From: Otatea glauca
Lineage: Eukaryota > Streptophyta > Magnoliopsida > Poales > Poaceae
NCBI GenBank assembly: GCA_036346275.1
Contig: JAYEVK010000286.1
Span: 1-64,000, forward strand
Length of the DNA: 64,000 nt
Direction: 5' to 3'
Shown here piece by piece: positions 47,357-59,163 of the stretch. Each line of letters starts with the position of its first letter. Within the stretch, counting starts at the first letter, position 1. The notes below the pieces were generated by a model. That model was not told the origin of the DNA, did not search any database, and was given only the letters and a program-made list of their open reading frames with translations. A program made the translations under genes and the position numbers.

Positions 47357-48445
47357 CAACAAAGAACTAGTCATGTGTTGATGGTTCACTTTGTTGATCC
47401 TAGGGCAATCGAAAGTTCTTGTGTATATGAAGCATTAGTTGCATTAGTATACTCAAGACACAATTAATCTTTCAATCATTTGTCTTTGGGTTGTGGTCAA
47501 TCATCAAAGGATCTTGGGAGTATCGATTATGTGTTAATAGAGTGCAATGATGATTGAGACAACCATGTGTTTTGGACTAACACTTTCAATGAGTTTGAAA
47601 TAGGTTAAGTGCAAGGTTGAGATGGATGAACGGGAAAAGGACGTCATCATGTGTTGATGAGCATCAAGAGAGGATTCCGAAGCTAAGACAAGGGGAGTTC
47701 ATCATGTGTTGATGAACAAGACGAAGATCCCGACTTGGAGAGAAGATGATAGAAATCATAAAAGCTCCAAGTGGATGTGCTAGAGGCAAAGGTATAACTA
47801 GCTAGGGCTAAGGATGTGTTCCTAGTCTTTTACCGGTCTCGGTGTTTAGATAGGAGACCGGGTTGCCAGTATAGGTTGCCGTACTATTAAGAGGGGTTGA
47901 GTCTTAAAGCTTGAGCTTCATCATGTGTTGATGAACTCAATCCGGTTCACTCTAGCTCACTCTCTTGTTTGAATTTTGCATGAGCTAAATATTTACATGT
48001 GTTGCAAATAAGAGAGCTCATGCTCGCTTCTTATTGAATCTTAACCGATTTGGTTTTTGCATGGAGCTATGGATTTGCATATGTTGCAAAAGAGAGATAG
48101 CTCATGTAATTTGGTTTATGTAGTTTTTGTATGGAGCTAAGTTTTGCATGTGTTGCAAAAGGTGAGAGCTCGTGCATCGGTGTTTTAGCTTATGATTTGA
48201 TCATGTGTTGATCATCACAAGGCTAAGTAAAATTTATGATTTTTCTATTTGTAAATGTGTTTTGCAAATAATCTAGAGGTTATGGTTTTGATCCTAGAGC
48301 ATGTGTTGGTATTTGCAAATGTGTTTTGCAAAGTGTCGGGATCATGTGTTGATTCTTACATGGCTAGAGGATTGATCTCATGGGTTCTCGGTTTATTTGC
48401 AAATGTGTTTTGCAAATTGTTTTGATCATGAGTTGATCACCAAAT
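47357..48445. repeat. array of hairpins with a shared ATGTGTT loop (U3 cluster)
   Basis: At least 11 inverted repeats flank the heptamer ATGTGTT, or ATATGTT or ATGAGTT. Loop positions and stems are: 47373 (GTC/GAT, then outer CAACAAAG/CTTTGTTG); 47649 (TCATC/GATGA); 47704 (GTTCATC/GATGAAC); 47923 (TTCATC/GATGAA plus TTGAG/CTCAA); 47997 (outer GCATGAGCT/AGCTCATGC); 48079 (TTTGC/GCAAA, outer GAGCTAT/ATAGCTC); 48148 (TTTTGC/GCAAAA, outer GAGCT/AGCTC). They continue: 48203 (TGATC/GATCA, outer TTAGC/GCTAA); 48255 (ATTTGTAA/TTGCAAAT with one G-T); 48319 (TTTGCAA/TTGCAAA); 48344 (GGATC/GATTC); 48403 (ATTTGCAA/TTGCAAAT); 48428 (TGATC/GATCA). Weaker ones are at 47529, 47565 and 48301. Confidence 0.85.
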
Positions 48446-48710
48446 GGCATAAGATTTGATTTTATTGACTCTTACTATCTTGTAGTCACGCTCTTGATCA
48501 AGTCCATGTGAGGGATTTCGAGAATCAGATTTTACACTTGAGTGACTACATTAGAGTCTTTATTTTTGTGATATTTAAAAGTATCTATGGTTGTTTAAAT
48601 CTTGAAAATGGGTGGAGATTGTAGCCCTCGTGATAAGCTTCGCATAGAATCAAAAATCACCTAAATCGAAGTTCGGAGTAAAAAGTTATGAGTGTTTTAG
48701 TGCCCTGACC

Positions 48711-48985
48711 AGTGGTAGCACCGCTCGGCGGTGCTACCGGCCCTAGATGGGTAGTAGCACCAGCCCGAGCGGTGCTACCGGCCCAAAGGGTGGTGTAAAA
48801 AGTCCAGAACGTGTGTTTTTAGCCCGAGAAAAAAGAAAAAATGCCCGGTGCTACGCCCGGCGGTAGCACGGATTTTCAATGCTTGCCGTAGCATGCCGGA
48901 TTTTCTGAGTAACGGCTTGTTTTTCTAGCCGTTGGCCTAAAGGCCGGTGCTACCGGCCCTAGTATGGCGGTAGCACCGGGTTTGC
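48711..48985. repeat. GC-rich inverted repeats built from GGTAGCACCG
   Basis: GGTAGCACCGC TCG GCGGTGCTACC (about 48713-48740) is a perfect 11-bp stem. Related forms follow at about 48760-48785, 48845-48870 and 48940-48980. They sit just upstream of the LTR TATA box. Similar tracts occur in other grass LTRs to my recollection. Confidence 0.8.
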
Positions 48986-49034
48986 TGCGTTTTTGACCGT
49001 TTTTACCCCCCAACGGCTAGTTTCCTTGAGGGGA

Positions 49035-49041
49035 TATAAAA
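49035..49041 (+). promoter_or_regulatory. TATA box of the SIRE-like LTR
   Basis: GGGATATAAAAGAGGCC lies at 49031-49047, about 120 bases before the element B insertion. Transcription would start near 49065. Confidence 0.6.
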
Positions 49042-49154
49042 GAGGCCAAGCAAGGAGGGTTTTGTTGCTGCTATAGCACCCATTTGAGGTATTCTTGTGA
49101 GAGCAAAACCCCAAGAGCTCATAGAGCCATATTTGAGTGATTTGAGATGAATTT

Positions 49155-49995
49155 TGTCGGGGATCGATCATCATGACATGTGTCCAGGCCCCTCCCCGGG
49201 GGCCTTAGGCCGTCTTCCCCCGAGCTCAGAAGATTGTTCCCGAGCTTGGGCGAAGGTGGTCCCAAGCTCGGAAGACTATTCCCGAGCTCGGGCAAGAGCT
49301 CCCCCCAAACTGCTGCAAATCTCACGACCTCCTCGACCTCGGCACTCCCGGTCCAGACTTCAATGTAATAGATCTCCTCTTTTATATGGGTGACCTCCAT
49401 CCCCTGCGTGGGAACTAGGGCCAACCACTCCTGTCAGTCCCCCTGCGTGGGGACTAGAGGCTATCTGCCCCTGTCAGAATCCCCTGCGTGGGAACTAGGG
49501 TCAACCAGCTCCTGTCAAGTCCCCCTGCGTGGGAACTAGGGTTAACTGCTCCCGTCGACTCACCAACGGCCACCTGACGTCAGCCTCGGGTCAGAGCCGG
49601 AGCCTATAAAGCGCCCGACCACCCCGGTCGGGAGGAAGACAGCATAAAAAGAACCGCAACAACAATAAGATCGCACGAGGCAACACTTATGCATTCCACC
49701 GTTCATCGAACTTCCTCGGCGTTGCCTCCTGGCAACCCCGAGGCCGGGCTCCCCCTGTAGTTCTCTCCCGAGGAGCTCTTAGACATCTTTTGCCCACGGG
49801 CAAGACTGGAGTAGAGCTGTTACCCGACTTAGGGGGCTCGAACCAGTATAAACTTCGTGTCGTCTGTTCGCTCATTCTTCTTCCCTGTGCTGCACGTCTC
49901 CTAACCCCTCTTCCCGGACGAATGCGACTCTGGGCCTCGCCCCTCCGTGCGATCCTTCCCCCCTTTTTTGTGGTCGATGGTCCCGATCGTCGACA
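49155..49995 (+). repeat. 5' LTR of element B
   Basis: An 841-base LTR with TATAAAG at 49605-49611 and a tandem set of CCCTGCGTGGGAACTAGGG units (about 49390-49550, four to five copies) in U3. It pairs with 59164-59961. Confidence 0.95.
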
Positions 49996-49996
49996 G

Positions 49997-50015
49997 TTGG
50001 CGCCCACCGTGGGGC
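49997..50015 (+). other. primer-binding site of element B
   Basis: TTGGCGCCCACCGTGGGGC follows the LTR end after one base. This sequence is typical of grass Gypsy elements of the Tat group. Confidence 0.8.
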
Positions 50016-50081
50016 CCGAAGTTTCGTTCGTCCAAAGTTCATCGCCTCAGTGGCGTCAGCACCTTCAGCTTCGCCATCATC

Positions 50082-51572
50082 ATGTCACGATCAGCAAGCC
50101 TGGGCTCGGACGCTGTCCCTGAGTGCCAAGGCTCCACCTCCATGCTCTCACCCTCATTACCGCCTCACGAACGCGGGGTCTTTATGGCCGGCAGCCGCGA
50201 GGCGACTCCTAGGCGGATGACGGCGGCCCAGAGACCCCGCGGGAGGTGCATCGACGCCCAGGTCGCCATCAACCAAGCCATCACCGCCCTTCGGCGAGAA
50301 GAGCGCGGTATGGCCCGCTCTCTGTCCGGACAGCTCAGTCCTTCCCGTCCGGACGAGCCTGCCCGAGAGCGCTTACGGGCCATTGCCCGGGTCATGGCTG
50401 ACCCTGCGCGGACCGGCTCGACCCTCTTCTGACGGTCCCTAGCCGAGGAACTCAACAAGGCAACCGACAACGTCTCGCCTCCACGGCAAAGGGGACCCCT
50501 GGGCTCTGAATCTCGCCCTTTGGCGAGCAGCAGCGACCTGCCGCACGATCACCGGCGGTTCCGCCAGCAGAGTAACAGTGATGCTCGCTCAAGCAACGAT
50601 GCTTCTGGAGGACTCTCACCGGACATTCCGCCCAGGCGCCAAAAGGTTCGCGACCGCCAGCGCCACCGCCCTAACAACACTCCTGACGACCGTCGTGGTC
50701 GGCGCGGGGTGCGCCGCCGGCTCGAGTTTCCCCTGTCGGCGGACGGCGACTCGACGCCCGGCGGCGGCGGCGGCGGCCCGCCTCGGCTGCCCGCGACTTG
50801 GCGACCTCGTCGAAGTCTTGTTGGCGGGCGGTTCAAGCCGGCAATAATGGAGCGGTTCGACGGGACCAAGAACCCCGCAGAATTCCTCTCTATATACTCC
50901 ACCGCCGTCCTGACGGCAGGCGGAGACGAGGCCGTGATGGCCAACTATCTCCCCACCGTTCTGGACGGGGCCGCCCGCACCTGGCTCTTCAACCAGGCGC
51001 CCGGCGCCTTCCGGTCATGGCGCCAGTTGCAGAGCGCCCTCCACTCCAACTTCCAGAGTTGCTACGAGCGGCCTGGACGAGAAAGGGACCTGGATCGTAT
51101 TATCCAGGGAAAGGGCAAGCCCCTGCGAGATTTCGTGCCCCGGTTCACCCGCGCACGGAACTCGATCCCCAATGTCTCTGATGAGACCGTCATCAAAGCC
51201 TTCAAGTTCGGTGTCTGCGACAGACGCCTCACGGAGGACCTCGAGATCGCTACAAAGCTCACCGTCAACAAACTGTTCCGTATGGCGGAACGATATGCAG
51301 ACGCGGACGATGCCGTCCACTGGAAGCACGATTACGACCGAGGTAAGCTCGGCCTCTCCTTCGGCGAGGCGGGGCCATTTGGCGCCAAGGAAGGAGGTCC
51401 GGCCCCGCGCGACAAGAAGCGGGGGAAAGACCGCGGCACTGGAGGCGGCCAGCTCCGCGTGGTTACCGCCTCGACAACAGGCGCGAAGGGACGGAAGCGC
51501 GTCAGCCCGACAGCCGAGGGCCTCAGCCTCAACAGAACCGCCCTCGGCCTCAGCAAGCGCCGCGTCGGCTAA
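50082..51572 (+). pseudogene. gag of element B with one in-frame stop
   Basis: One frame runs from MSRSASLGS (50082) to 51572, broken only by a TGA at 50430-50432. After a basic, Gly-rich N-part (to about 50820) the capsid region follows: FKPAIMERFDGTKNPAEFLS, DEAVMANYLPTVLDGAARTW, SWRQLQSALHSNFQSCYERP, RDLDRIIQGKGKPLRDFVPR and VIKAFKFGV. A zinc-knuckle-like stretch continues in another frame (FWLFHKIHGHDLRSC, about 51643-51690), where the first Cys appears as Trp. It is non-functional as it stands but otherwise well kept. Confidence 0.92.
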
Positions 51573-51831
51573 CGGGGTAGGGTTGGTGGGCCCCTCGGCG
51601 GACACCGACCACGGGCAACGAGCGGCCGGCCGGCGCCAACAAATTCTGGCTGTTCCACAAGATCCACGGCCACGATCTGCGAAGTTGCAGGACGTGGCTG
51701 TTCAAACTGGACGCCTTTTATAGGGAGGATGGAGAAATGCCCACGCTCCCAAAAGGCGACGAGCGGCCTGGTGGGGTCGACGCCGGCCAAGCCCACGCGG
51801 GCCTCAACACGAGTCAAAGAGGCGGCCGTGT

Positions 51832-52350
51832 GTGGACATGATCTTGGTGGCTCTTGACAACCGGTCCGGCCTTGGTGAAGGGCCTTGTAGCGCCGTATAC
51901 CAAGCCACCGCTGAGAAGCCCGCCGACCAACCATGCAGGTGGGACGGCATTCCCATCACCTTCTCTCGGGACGACGCTCCCCCGGGGATGTCCCGAGACT
52001 TCAAGACCGCCCTGGTCGTCGCCCCGACCATAAGCAACATCGTCGTTGGCCGAGTCATGGTTGACGGGGGCAGTTCCCTCAACCTGCTCCTGGCAAGCGC
52101 GTTGGGCCGGATGCAGATACCCCGATCGAAAGTCAAGAACATAGCGGAACCCTTCTTCGGCATCGTACCAGGGAGCTCGACCACCCCGCTCGGGCAAGTG
52201 GTTCTCCCTATCACCTTCGACGACTCGGCGAACGTCCGCACCGAGCTGATCACCTTTGAGGTCGTGGACGGCGATCTCCCCTACAACGCTATCCTCGGGC
52301 GGCCGGCCCTGATCAAGTTCATGGCCGCAAATCATTACGGGCACCGGTGA
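51832..52350 (+). pseudogene. aspartic protease domain of element B
   Basis: ITFSRDDA, VVGRVMVDGGSSLNLLLAS (active-site Asp in VDGG) and NAILGRPALIKFMAANH give a complete retropepsin fold region. A TGA at 52348-52350 interrupts just before MKLPGPDGAITV, which normally continues toward RT. The frame differs from gag, so frameshifts or losses separate them. Confidence 0.85.
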
Positions 52351-52576
52351 ATGAAGCTCCCAGGGCCCGACGGTGCCATAACGGTCCGCGACGACCTCAA
52401 GGCGGCGCACGGGTGCGAGGAAAAGGCCCTGGCGCTGGCTGGCGTGCTGCCCCAACCAAGGCTGTGCAGCTCGGAGAGGGGAGCTCGGGCAAATGCGTCT
52501 GCGTTTCCGCCCAGCTCAACCCAAAATAGGAAGACGAGCTAGTCACCTTCCTCCGAATTAATAAAAGTATTTTTGC

Positions 52577-53493
52577 ATGGGAACCGACGGACATGCCAAA
52601 GGTCCCACGGGAGGTGATCGAGCACAAACTACAAACAAAGCCTGGCTGCAGGCCCGTGCGCTAGAAGCTGAGGCGCTTCTCCCCGAGAAAGCGTCGATAA
52701 TCAGGGAGCACCTTGACAAGCTCCTCAAGGCCGGCTTCATTCGCGAGGTCGACTACTCCGAATGGCTGGTCAACCCTGTGATTGTACTAAAGAAAGGCGG
52801 GAAATGGCGAATGTGCGTCGATCACACGGGTTTAAACGCCGCGTGTCCCAAAGATAACTTTCCCCTTCCACGCATAGATCAGATTGTGGATTCCACCGCC
52901 AACGCTGAAATATTGAGTTTTCTCGATGCCTACTCTGGCTACCACCAGATCAAGCTCGCCGCCGGAGACGAGGACAAGACCGCCTTCATCACGCCGTTCG
53001 GAACTTTCTGCTACACGACCATGTCGTTCGGTCTCCGCAATGCGGGTGCAACGTTCCAGCGGCTGATGGTCAAGACCTTCGACCCGCAGATCGGTCGGAA
53101 TCTCGAAGTCTACGTCGACGACATCATCGTCAAGAGTTCCTCTGAAGCCAACCACGTCAACGATCTGGCCAACCACGTCAACGATCTGGCCAACCACGTC
53201 AACGATCTGGCCAATCTGAACAAATTCGGCATCAAGCTCAATCCCGAGAAGTGTGTCTTCGGCACAACTTCCAGAAAGGTGCTCGGCTACATGATCGGGG
53301 GCTCGGGCGTGGGCCCGAACCCGGAAAAGATTGAAGCAATCGAGCGGATGACCGCTCCGACCTCGGTAAAACAGGTCCAGAGCCTCACCGGTCGCATCGT
53401 CGCCCTCAGCCGCTTCGTCTCTCGGCTCGGCGAGCGAGGACTACCCTTCTTCAAGATCCTGCGCAGGCACGGGGGCTTTGAGTGGACCCCCGA
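52577..53493 (+). pseudogene. reverse transcriptase of element B, truncated
   Basis: The RT core is intact in one frame: LLKAGFIREVDYSEWLVNPV, KWRMCVDHTGLNAACPKDNF, ILSFLDAYSGYHQI, TMSFGLRNAGATFQRLM, YVDDIIVKS (catalytic YVDD, about 53110) and KVLGYMIGG. After YVDD a 21-base unit (ANHVNDL) occurs three times at 53147-53209, an expansion not found in other Gypsy RTs I know. The frame stops matching at about 53493, just after GGFEWTPEA, where RNase H should begin. The rest is lost at a deletion junction. Confidence 0.93.
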
Positions 53494-53494
53494 A

Positions 53495-56400
53495 GCCCGG
53501 CGCGATCCGTCCCAGCTGGGACGATGGCGGTCAAACCCTTGGGGGTGGCAGCCAGCTCGGGGGCTCCTTCGCCGCCCTTGGCCGTGCCGCCCCCAGCCGC
53601 GTCACCCTCGACCGCACTCTCCTCGATCGCGTCGTCCTCCTCGAAAGCCGTGGAGAGCAGCACTCGCCGCGTCCTAGGCCGCGGCGCGAGGCAGAAATCG
53701 TCCTCGTCCTCCTCCTCGGCCTCGCCCTGGACCACGAGGCAGTCGGTGCCTCGGGCCTTGAACGCCGCGGCGGCGGGGTGGCGAAAAGTGTCTGGGCCGC
53801 ACTGGTGCGGCGACCAGCGGCGGAGAACTCCTCCCGGGTGCTTAGCGCGAGCTCGTTACTCATTTGCGCATCCGGGGCCAGCGGCGTTGCCGCCTCTGCT
53901 TCTTGACAGAGAAGCAATGATCGTGAAAAGAAGAACCAAAGGAAAGCATGGAGAAGCGAGCTCGAGCTCGGGTGACCGAGCTCGGGGCATTCGACCTACC
54001 ACGGTCGATCCTCCACTCAGCGTGGGGCTTCTTGGCGGCCGGCTTTGGGGCATCGGTAGCCTCTTGCTCCCTTCTTGCCCTTGCTCGGCCCGAGGGCGGC
54101 GGCATCGCCGTCGTGTCAGAGCTCCTTGGTCGCTGCGGACTCACCACGATTAGCGCCGGTCCGGACTCTGGTGAGATCAAGACAAACCATTACCTCATTT
54201 GCTCGCCCCAAGATGTTCTTAGGGACATTGCCGCAGAGATCGTAGCGATGGCGGACTTCAGAAGATTTCTGCATCCTCGAGGCCATCCAGCCGTATACAT
54301 AACACCCTAATTTTTGCTCTAATTTAAATTTTGGAGTATTTTTGGTTTTTGTGAATTTTTGAGAATTTATTTAAATTTATTTGGATTTATTCAAATAGGA
54401 CTTTTCTTGAAAACAATTAAATAATGGAAAAGTTTTTGCAAAGTTTTATTGCAAATATTTTAATTGAGTTCCAAATATCTCAAAGTAATTTCTAGAATTT
54501 TCTAGAATTTTTCTGCTATTTTAAAAGCCCCAAATGATTTAATTGAATTTCTAGAATTATTTTAAATATGAAATGTTTTAAAAATCTTTTGAACAGTAAT
54601 GGGCCGAGCCGAAGACGTGCTTAGCCCGACCAGTTAGCGCGCAAACCCTAGCGCCGCCAACCAAGCCGTCAGGTCGGATCGAGCGCTGTGAGTGTCTTGC
54701 GTCGCGCGCGCGTGAGCCCGGATCGTCGCCGCGCGGACCGCGGGATTGCGCCCGTCACTTCGTCCCGCGAAATCGCCGGAGGCGTGGGCTTTGATGGCGT
54801 GCATTCCGCCGGTAGTTTCGCGCGCGTCGAGGCAGCCCTTAAGTCCCGTTGAGGCGTCGTGCGAGACCTTCACGCGCGTCTTTTGACTCCTAGCACGCAC
54901 GCCGAGACCCTCTAGCGAGCGTCTGAGATCGTCGTAGTTGCTTCTTTGTCTGCCATTGTTTTTCGCCGTTTGCTTGCCGCCGGTTTCTCTCGCCGTCGCC
55001 AAGGTCAGCTGGAGTAACCCTTCCGCCAAGCTGCGTCGAGCGAGCCACTTCTTCTCATTGGAGAAGCCCGCATCGCCGTCGTCGGTCGTCTTCCCGACTC
55101 CGGCAACCTGCCGCTTCTTCGCCCGTCAACCTCGTCGAACCGCGCCGGCCGTCCGATTTGCATCGTTCGGTTACGGTGAGTCGCGTAGCCTCCATCTCTG
55201 TAGATGTTTAGATTGAATCGTGACCGTTAGATCTTGATGTGTGCGGTAGGGATTAGATCTAGATCTGCGACTAGATTTAATCGAACCCTTGGATTTTTTG
55301 GGACGCGTAGGATTGAGCCACGTCGCGCCATGAGCGATGAAACCGCTCGGTATGCAGTGGGCGTTAGATTAGATCTAAGCGGTAGAGATTGGATCTGGTT
55401 TTGCCCTAAGGATCCGCGGTTCGAGATTTGAGCGTGCGGCGGAGATGGCACCGTACCCTCGCCAAATCGCGTCTTGCGGCGTGGGCGTTTAATGGGCGGA
55501 GACCGGATCCGGCCGTCGATTTGGTGCACGTCGCGATTGCGCGCGTGTCGTCGCATGAGCGAGACGTCGCGATGGCGGCGGTCTTGGCCGTTGGATCTGG
55601 CAGCCGTTGGATGTGCGGCGCGTGGGCGTGGAGCGGCGTCGCCGCGTTGGATCGTGGTGATCGGCTGGATCGCGGCGGCGTGTCGCCGCGCATCTCGGCG
55701 CTGCGGTGCGCGTGAGAGATCGGCCGTTGATTCAGCGAGCGGCTCGGATCTTGCGCGTTCTTTGATCGTTACAGTGAACCGAGTCCACGGTAGATCGAGC
55801 CGAGCCGTGGACCCGATCCATAGACGAGCGGCGTGGCGGCCTGCGGGCGTGCCGCGTGTCGGTAACGGGCGATGGCGTCATAAATATTTTCTTATATAAA
55901 AATATTTCGGCCGAATTTCTTATGCGTCTTGGCGTCATCATGACACGGTCTGACGTCATAAATGCGATTTCAATACAAAAATAATTCAGAAAAATCGGAT
56001 TTTCCTAATTTCCGTATTTTGATTTTATTCAAACTTCAAATGACTACAACTTTTGCATTTTAACTCGGATTTGGGTGATTCAAATTTCTAAAAATTCATA
56101 AAATTATGAGCTATTTAATGGTGAATTTTATTTGAATTTTTGAGGTCATTTATTCTTCTGTATTAGCTATTTATTGCATATTTTGTTTGTGCAGCGTGAG
56201 ACGCAAATTTTTAGGAAAGTTTCGAGGAAGAATTAGTCGCTCAAGACCAAGCTTCGGAACACGACCAGCAACTCTTTGGAGGCAAGTGATGCTTTGATCA
56301 TCTTGATCCCAGATTTTAAAATGTAATTTATGCTTTGAATCTATGCATGCTAATTTTGTAAAATGAATTTAAATTAATTTTGGGATAATGTAGTTAATCA

Positions 56401-58667
56401 ACCCATTTTGTTATGCCACCTTGAATTATTAATTGTATGCCCTAAATCATTGTCACCCTAAGTTTGATTATACTAGTTGGATGTTAATATTGTGCCAACA
56501 CGGGAGGCTAGGCAGTGAGTAGATGCTTCACCGCAGCGAATCATGAATGTTCTTTCGAAAGCAATGCTACAATCTTGATTAAAGACATATTGAATGTATT
56601 TTGAAAGGTGGTGTGATGATGCCACATGATGAGATTGAGGTACAACGACTGTGTGGTTCCGTCTCGATGTTGAGTTATTGCGGGCATGTGTTGCACAATA
56701 ATCAAGCTGGGTGGGAAATGATTTAGGTAGGGCAAGTGGCAAGAGGTGTGTGCTGGTGGGCTGTGTGGCGGTGGGTTGATGAGTGATGTGAGTCTGTGTG
56801 CCACATTGGGTGTGTGCCCTTGTTGAGTGTTGGAAGTCTTGCCTTGGTCGGTTAAGGACTTCACCTTGCAAGCCTTTGATCCGAGTCACCCGTACAACCA
56901 CATGTCGATATGGGACAGACCTAGTTGACTAGGGTTACGATATCTTTCCTCGATACCTCGGGGTGACGATACAGGGGTGTATCTGTATGGGGAGCGTGCA
57001 CGTACTACGGCTTGGTGCCTATCCAGCGGTGATTGGCCGGTCCTATACTTGGCTCTGTGTGAGGGAAGTGATAGTGAAGGCAATCTGGAGAGGTTCTTTG
57101 GTTAAGGTAGAAGTTCTGAAAAGCTTTGTTGCGGACAATCACTGTGTGGTGGCTTGTATCTTGTGGGTAAAGTGTACAACCTCTGCAGAGTGTCAAAACT
57201 ATTGAATAGCCGTGCTCACGGTATTGAGCATTGCTCGGGATTCTGATCGAGGATAGATTTTCATAAACAAAACATGGAAGGGGTGTGTGCCAAGTGTTAA
57301 AAAATGCTATTAAGGTGTGTGTGCGGGAATTCTCAAGGAAAAACCATTTGAAATTATTATTGCTTATAACTGTTCCACTGCTTAAATCTAATTAAGATAT
57401 TGGTTAAAAATCTTTGCTTGATGTAAAAGAACCATTTAAGCCAATCCTTTGGAATAAGCTCTGCATATAGTAATAGCGGTGCATTACATGCATTACTTGT
57501 TGAGTGCCTTGTGTACTCACCCCACCTTGCTTATCAACCCCAACATCGATGGAGAGACCACCGGTTTGGGAGGAGGAGTACATCGAGGATCTGAACAACT
57601 AGGGGCAAGCCAGTCGGTTACTGTGGCAAGATGAAGGCTTCCGACCTTTACTTATGTTCATTGCTATTTCTTTACTTTGAATAATGTAAGCCTGTGTGGT
57701 GACTTATCTGTAAGGAGACCATAAGGTCGTACAACTCGGTTTATATACATGTTTGCACTATTTATTCTTATATCCTTGCGATATGCGTGATGTGCAACCT
57801 GTATGTGTGTGTGCTAAGCGTGATCTGGTCGCACGAGAATACACAGAGGTTCGGTTCTGATTCGGGGCCCGACACCTTCGGTGCTGCAAGAAGCCAAAAA
57901 GAAGAATGTTAAGAGGTAAGGAAACTTCGACCAAGCCCAAAAGAACTCGGGGTCGTGCGATGCTCACCCTCGTGCCCCTCCCGGGTGGCGTCGTGCCTCC
58001 CGGTGATCTCGAAGAAAGGGTGCAACCTCTTAGAAGAGAAACACCGATTCATGGTAGTCGTGGACGATGCGCCGCCTTTGCTTTCCAGCGTAGCATCAGA
58101 TGTGGATGAGCGCGACCACCGCTTGGTCGACCGCCGAATCCTCGGGCTCCGGGGTCTCCCACTTGCCGTCAACCGCGGCGCCGTTATAGGCGAGCCCGCT
58201 CCCCTCGCCCTTCTTGGGAAGAACCATTTCCCGTCCACGGCCGGCGAGTCGGGTCGGGATCGGAGAAAGGAGGCGAGGAGTCGGCCCATGGCCGGAAGTA
58301 AAGACACCCGACAGCGGGTCCTTGCGGTATGGGACAAGGAATAGAAGCGAAAGAACAACAAGGGGGGTGAGAAGGATGCCCAAGAACCCCTCGCAAAGAT
58401 GAGCAAAGATAGAGAGGTGGAGAAGGGAATTGGGTACCAGATTGACGAGCTCGATCTCGCACTACGCAAGGACCACAGTCAAGAAATCGCTCTCCGGGGT
58501 CCGCAGCCCAAAAAGCATGTATTGTTCCGTGCTCACGACCTCGTCGTCCCGAGGCTGCGACACGTTCTCCCGACTGGAAGCCGCCAGGTGAACGGGTCCA
58601 GCAGCCCCAGGGTCTCCATCTCCTTCATCCGATCCACGGTGAGCGTGCTCTTCCCGAACTTGGACAT
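53495..58667 (-). pseudogene. antisense accessory ORF of element B, split by an LTR
   Basis: On the minus strand the start at 58667 reads MSKFGKSTLTVDRMKEMETL. A frame-shifted stretch follows with EIELVNLVPNSLLHLSIFAH, resembling the HLNPN...H-A-F pattern of PF04195. Next come GRGREMVLPKKGEGSGLAYN and ETPEPEDSAVDQAVVALIHI (about 58240-58096). The 54296-57874 LTR interrupts it. The acidic C-part, MVQGEAEEEDEDDFCLAPRP and beyond, lies at 53735-53500. The gene corresponds to the antisense ORF of element A. Its function is unknown. Confidence 0.7.
54296..57874 (+). mobile_element. long LTR (Tekay/RIRE3-like) inside element B
   Basis: It begins TACATAACACCCTAAT (a TG to TA change at the very start is likely) and ends TTCGGGGCCCGACA, about 3.58 kb. 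It has an AT-rich start, a GC-rich block (about 54600-55870) and an AT-rich remainder. Near 57160-57200 it has GGTAAAGTGTACAACCTCTG and the palindrome CTCTGCAGAG, as in the 40282-44345 LTR. No retroelement domains are inside. A target duplication was not recognised, so the edges carry some doubt. ORFs within it are chance readings of GC-rich DNA. Confidence 0.75.
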
Positions 58668-59146
58668 GGAGTCGGGAGAGGGCACGAGATTGAAAGCAAA
58701 GAACAAAGGCGTCGGCGCAAAGATGCAAGAAAGAGGAGAGCAGAGAATACGAGCAGTAGGAAAGAAAGCCTTCGGGGAACGAGGCCTCCCGGACTTAAAG
58801 GCTCCTCGACTGCCGACATTACCATCGCCTCAAAAGGCGCGCCCGCAGTTGGCGAGCAGTACCCGAGGCATCGTGACCCCTCAAAACCCTCGCACAGACG
58901 TGTCTTTTCAAACGTCCACTAACCATCCCTCCCATTCCATGACCAAGAAGACCAGGCGCTTCCGGGCCCCCTTCGTCCCCTCGAGGCGAAGAAAGCCCAG
59001 ACATCCCGGGCGTCATCAAGCCCACTCAAAGACAAGGCTTTAAAACTCAAACATTCCTGAGCTCGGTCGACCAGGTCGACCTCGAGCAAGAGCGATCCCT
59101 CCTCTACTTCAGACTCAAGAACGCCTAGAGCCTCAGACCGTTTCTT

Positions 59147-59163
59147 GAGCCTCGGGGACTGGT
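59147..59163 (+). other. polypurine tract region of element B
   Basis: GAGCCTCGGGGACTGGT lies directly before the 3' LTR, as in element A. Confidence 0.65.

Noticed and set aside
54634..55899. Several overlapping ORFs on both strands
   Set aside because: They are chance readings in the GC-rich core of an LTR and show no domain.
56674..56701. A further ATGTGTT hairpin in the 54296-57874 LTR
   Set aside because: The inner stem is only two pairs (GC/GC) with an outer TATTG/CAATA. A single weak case may be chance, so it was not counted.
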